Assembly: GCA_028277885.1 (NCBI GenBank)
Contig: JANQFK010000012.1
Span: forward strand, 1-56,014
Direction of reading: 5' to 3'
Length of the DNA: 56,014 nt
Origin: Myxococcota bacterium
Lineage (GTDB): Bacteria; Myxococcota_A; UBA9160; UBA6930
Shown: in pieces, positions 55,956-56,014 of the stretch
How the letters are laid out: each line of letters begins with the position of its first letter
Position numbering within the stretch: the stretch's first letter is position 1
The notes under the pieces: generated by a model
Told to the model about the DNA's origin: nothing
What the model saw: only the letters and a program-made list of their open reading frames with translations
Databases searched by the model: none
Program-made: the position numbers and the translations under genes

Positions 55956-56014
55956 CGTTCACCCCCGGTCGCGGCGAGGAGAGGCCCCCCGGAACGCCCG
56001 CCCTGCGAGCGTTC

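Overview
The window is about 56 kb of very GC-rich chromosome. Genes are densely packed, often with GTG starts and 4-nt stop/start overlaps. It carries the order tig-clpP-clpX-lon, four tRNA genes, a PEP-CTERM (exosortase-sorted) protein, MurJ, and a large flagellar cluster with sigma-54 control and a MotE-type protein. Together these suggest a Gram-negative bacterium of the broad deltaproteobacterial/Myxococcota type. That placement is inference; no rRNA or marker tree is available here. No prophage, CRISPR array or plasmid function was seen.

Region 1 (1-13 kb) holds tRNA-Asp, an SCP2-like protein, a secreted protein, a membrane-anchored alpha/beta hydrolase and a polytopic membrane protein with a helical-repeat tail. 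Then come tRNA-Val, a REP palindrome, and the leftward proteostasis block tig, clpP, clpX and lon. tRNA-Leu, a PEP-CTERM protein, a 338-nt noncoding GC-rich stretch and tRNA-Lys follow.

Region 2 (13-37.6 kb) is metabolic and envelope-related. It has a fused hydantoinase/5-oxoprolinase, murJ, a receiver-kinase hybrid, a coupled ATP-grasp ligase and KamA-like radical SAM pair, a VanZ-like protein and a frame-disrupted NlpC/P60 gene. An AbgT-type transporter, a REP-associated tyrosine transposase (RAYT) between REP arms, an acyl-CoA synthetase and cstA come next. The region ends with a hydrolase-like membrane protein, a histidine phosphatase, lipoproteins, a dicarboxylate-type symporter, a PilZ protein, and the amidase-rph-rdgB group.

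Region 3 (37.6-56 kb) is a leftward flagellar cluster. In transcription order it is fliD, fliS, a FliT-like gene, a receiver-like protein, then a PilZ protein, a repeat protein, a degenerate sensor and an FlrC-type activator, then flgB, flgC, fliE, fliF, fliG, fliH, fliI, fliJ, motE, fliK, flgD, a small protein and flgE. Two near-perfect sigma-54 promoters lie before the regulator operon and before flgB. Each has a TTCAG-N-CTGAA palindrome 40-65 bp upstream, suggesting that the activator drives both the structural operon and its own.

The most interesting features are: (i) a small REP/RAYT system at three loci, whose arms also encode the C-termini of two proteins; (ii) the paired sigma-54/palindrome regulatory units with a histidine-less sensor partner; (iii) the translationally coupled ATP-grasp and radical SAM pair; and (iv) a recurring TAnnCT hexamer 6-11 nt before several start codons, which suggests leaderless transcription.
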